From Pachypanchax playfairii (lineage: Eukaryota > Chordata > Actinopteri > Cyprinodontiformes > Aplocheilidae), in NCBI GenBank assembly GCA_006937955.1, contig SSNP01000025.1:3111508-3175507 (forward strand): a stretch of DNA of 64,000 bases. Direction: 5' to 3'. Position numbers and translations under genes: made by a program. Positions 60,737 through 64,000 of this stretch are shown in pieces. Within the stretch, counting starts at the first letter, position 1; every line of letters starts with the position of its first letter. Below the pieces are notes generated by a model, which searched no databases, was not told where the DNA came from, and worked only from the letters and a program-made list of their open reading frames with translations.

Positions 60737-62449
60737 GTGCAGATAAACAGATATGGATAGAGCAACAGTGTGGTTAAAGAGGAAACTGTAGGGATAATTG
60801 TACAGAAGAGAAGATTTATAAAGTAATCTGTGCTGAGCTGCACCTCTGCTGTTATCTGACCAGCTGTGACAGACCTGATGTTTCCACCCACCATGACTCA
60901 GGACTTCTCTTAAGCATGTGTGAACTTCTCAGTTTCAGTCCTTGAGTACTGCTGCCCTATGTGTTCTAGCTGTTTCCTGCTCCAACACACTGGATTTCAG
61001 TTGATGACAAATTAACAGGCTTCTGCTGAACTGCAGTTAACTCAATCAGGTGTATTCAAGCAGAAAAATGTGCAGGACCTACAGGACAGTGGTAATCAAG
61101 GAGGGGAACTGAGAAACTCTACTTTACTTGATCCTAAATGAACCCACCAGCAGCACAGACCCTTCTGTGGGGTCTTTATACAGCACAATGAATTCAGTGG
61201 ATGAGGACATGTCATTTTAAATTTGTGCTTACATTTTTAAACATGGGTGAATTTGAAGCAAAACAACAAACTGCTGATAATGATTTCACATCATGGGGTT
61301 GATTGACAGATGAGTTCTGCACATAGAAAAGTTACAAAGAGCTGACTAACTGGGGGAAGAAAGAATAGCAAAGCAGAATGTAAACACTGTGTTTAAAGGC
61401 TTTAGAAGGAAAAAGATATGAACTCATTCAGACCTTGAGGATGGTTCCTTCTGATAAAGAACATTGAATGTAAACATAATTTTGCTTGTCGAGAGGAAAA
61501 CCCCACAGGGTACTTATTTTAGATGCAGCATTATTTCTCTGGATCACATCAGTGCAACTGAAATTCTCGACACTCGACACAGCTGACTGTGTTTACTTTA
61601 TACATGTGGTTTCATGTGTTCTGCTTACCAGAGTCTAAGTCCCCATAATAATACTTTTATGTGTTTTCTGACCAGATGGTGGTAAGGGTCCCAATATGAC
61701 AAACAGACTGAAGTTTTCTCTGCTGCTCTGTTAAATAAGTTTCTCTTTTTTCTGCCTTTTTCATTTTGTTTTGTTTGTTTCGTCTTTGGAGAGCGACTTG
61801 AGATGATTGCTTGATGCTGCAGGATAAATTGTCCTAAGGGGATAATGAAGATTCCATGAACCTTGAACTTTTTGTGGTAATTATATATTACAGAGAACAG
61901 TTCAATATCATTAAAACAGCATGTCTCCTAAAAGAATAAACCTTTAATTTGTAATAGTAAAAGCTCATAATGCAGAAATTGAAAAAAAAAAAAAATCTTG
62001 TGGCTGATGTTTAAGTATTGAACCAGGGATTTTCTTGTTAGACATGACTGTGTGAAAAATGAAAAGCAACAGGCTGGAAAAGCAAAATCTCGATTTAATA
62101 TAGCGAAGCGAGGCCTTCATCAAATGAATTGCTTTGCGCCCAAGTACAGTAGCTAATTTTCCTCACAGGGCTTTTTGTACAGCACATTTATTACTTTGGG
62201 CTATTGATTCAGAGAGAAATTCCATCTAACCTCCCAAAAAGTATCAGAAAAACACTGAACGCTCCTCATGAGGTGTAACAAACAGGAAGTGCCGTATATT
62301 TAAAGTTTGTTTATGTTTCTGAAGATTTTCTATATTACCCAACTTCCTATGTCATTGACAAAATACTGACTTTGCATCATCATTTAATAATATATGGGTT
62401 ATTGTGACAACTTAAAATCCTTCCATCCATTTATTAACTTGCGTGTTAA

Positions 62450-62545
62450 AGCTCAGTTACAAACAGCTGGTACCTAACTACAGCTGTCATTGGCTGAGTG
62501 GTGGGGTTACACCCTAGACAGGTTGCAGCCAATCACAGGACAACA
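62450..62545 (-). repeat. tRNA-like teleost repeat, partial tail
   Basis: 'ggtggggttacaccctagac' and 'ggttgcagccaatcacagga' match the inverted tail seen at 20290-20430. Confidence 0.55.
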
Positions 62546-63287
62546 AATAAAATATATTTTAAATACTTAAATTTTAAAATACTATTAAAACTTGTGACAT
62601 AAGTTTGTAAATTTGCTCAAATAAAGTTCAGTGTGTTATGGTTTTCCTGTTGAGGCAGTACCATGTGACATTTGTTTAATCTCTGAAGTTCCAGTCAAGC
62701 TGAGCTGGCATCATATGAGGAAATAAAAAAAACAGCGACAGCTGATTGGTCAGATTGAATCATCACCTTTAGTCATGAAGAGCATATTTCCTGTGATTTC
62801 ATTGTTTAATGAAGCCTTCTGAAAGCCCTCTGCACTGGATCATGGTTGTAGGTTATTAGCCTGACATTTGCACAACTAAGCTGAGAGGACACCTGGTGCA
62901 GCGTCTCCTCGTGGTATTTATTAGGACAATTATCAGCTTTGGTGAGGACGAGGGCAACTTGTTAGCACAGGTTAATGTGATACATTTGTCTTAAGATACT
63001 GTTTGATTTGATTGTTACAGAATCCAACAGAGACAGAAAACTGGCACTAATGGGATAACTGGCAGATTATAATGATTAGATGTGATAAGACACTGAGTCA
63101 ATAAGACTGTAGTTAAATCTCATTTACAACATGAAGGATGGCGGTTGTTTGTCTCTAATAAAGCCAAATCCCTTAAAGGGTTCTTTTGTGTTTTGATTAC
63201 TTTTCTTAATTTCAAAATGTTCATCTGTAGGATTTTATTTTGTTTTTTTTCTGACAAGAAGATGAGGACAAATACCTTAACTGGCAG

Positions 63288-63605
63288 GGTTTTCTGGTAC
63301 AGTGGTGCAGTAGCACTGTTGCCTTGCAATGAGAAGGTTCTGGGTTTGAAACCCTTCTGCATGGAGTTTGCATGTTTTGCGCATGCATGTGTGGGTTTTC
63401 TCCAGGGACTTCTTCCCACACACCAAAAACATGTTTGAGGTTAATTGGCAGCTCTAAATTGTCCCTCGGTGTGAGTGTGTGACTGGTTGTCTGTTTATAT
63501 GTGCCCCATCATAGACTGGCGACCTGTCAAGTTGTGACCCCGCCTCTCGCCCAGTGACAGTCGGAGAATAAGGGAATAAGTGTGTACAGATAATGACTAA
63601 CTGAC
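63288..63605 (+). repeat. tRNA-like teleost repeat, near full-length copy
   Basis: Begins 'tctggtacagtggtgcagta', then 'gttgccttgcaatgagaagg', a B-box-like 'gggtttgaaaccc', 'gagtttgcatgttttgcgca', 'gaggttaattggcagctcta', 'tgaccccgcctctcgcccag' and an 'gggaataag...taatgactaa' end. This is the most complete + strand copy in the window. Confidence 0.8.
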
Positions 63606-64000
63606 TGATATCAGGTCACTTGTTAGCTGTTAAAGAAGTTGTGAGTCAGACAACATCATCCTTGCTTTTGCTTAATATGGGCTTTTTACATGCTCCTGCA
63701 GAAAACATCAAACCATTTAAATCAGATACTGACTGATAGATTTACATAAATTAACATACAAACCTTGTTTGATGCCTTTATTTTGCTGTTACACTTTAAA
63801 AAAGATATTTCAAAACAATAATTTCACCATTTTGTTTTTATAATTCAGGGTCTCATAACACATGGATGGAAATAACATTATTACCATCATGTTTTTTTTT
63901 TTTTTCAATTAAAGATTTTTAAGTCAGATCTTGCAACTTCATATTTCAATCTGTTTTTTAATTTGAGTTGGGATATTTTCAGTCTCACTTATGGGCATTA

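Larger units (their letters stand above)
57811..63287. other. Noncoding stretch
   Basis: No gene-like frame. Contains a GA microsatellite at about 60710-60736 and a partial tRNA-like repeat tail at 62450-62545. The rest is AT-rich sequence in which I see nothing specific. Confidence 0.5.

Overview
The window is nuclear genomic DNA of a bony fish, most likely a spiny-rayed teleost. Short exons with GT-AG junctions are spread through AT-rich introns. Interspersed elements of types I associate with teleosts recur throughout: miniature inverted-repeat elements with TA, TTAA and 8-bp target duplications, a tRNA-like repeat and LINE 3' tails. All supported protein-coding genes lie on the + strand. 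No structural RNA gene, CRISPR array or prokaryotic feature was seen.

Layout. (1) 1-19347: the 3' part of lamb2, the laminin beta-2 chain, in 28 exons that join in frame into 1563 residues; the signal peptide and most of the LN domain lie upstream of the window. (2) 19348-22541: lamb2 3' UTR, then the usp19 promoter and a probable noncoding first exon, flanked by two TCACGTGA boxes. (3) 22542-about 40400: usp19, a deubiquitinase, with 24 shared coding exons followed by two alternative last exons. One (37019-37285) encodes a C-terminal membrane anchor and the other (39342-39482) a soluble tail ending in EEVD. (4) 41382-47269: an unfamiliar six-exon gene for a 361-residue HAD-like protein, one of whose introns uses a GC donor. 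(5) 47270-64000: no convincing coding sequence. It holds a 48-bp-period repeat in inverted arms carrying CTCF-like motifs, a GC-rich promoter-like block with a possible first exon of another gene (about 50.1-50.7 kb), and many transposon relics.

The lamb2-usp19 adjacency is also found in the human genome (3p21.31), which supports both names. The genes are functionally unrelated: lamb2 encodes a secreted basement-membrane subunit, usp19 an ER-anchored or cytosolic quality-control enzyme, and the third probably a phosphohydrolase-fold protein of unknown role. The observations most worth following up are the usp19 last-exon switch, the HAD-like gene, the divergent CTCF-like array beside it, loss of the usual C-terminal cysteine in laminin beta-2, and the paired TCACGTGA boxes at the usp19 start. 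Exon boundaries were set by hand from splice sites, reading phase and remembered human proteins; no database search was run.
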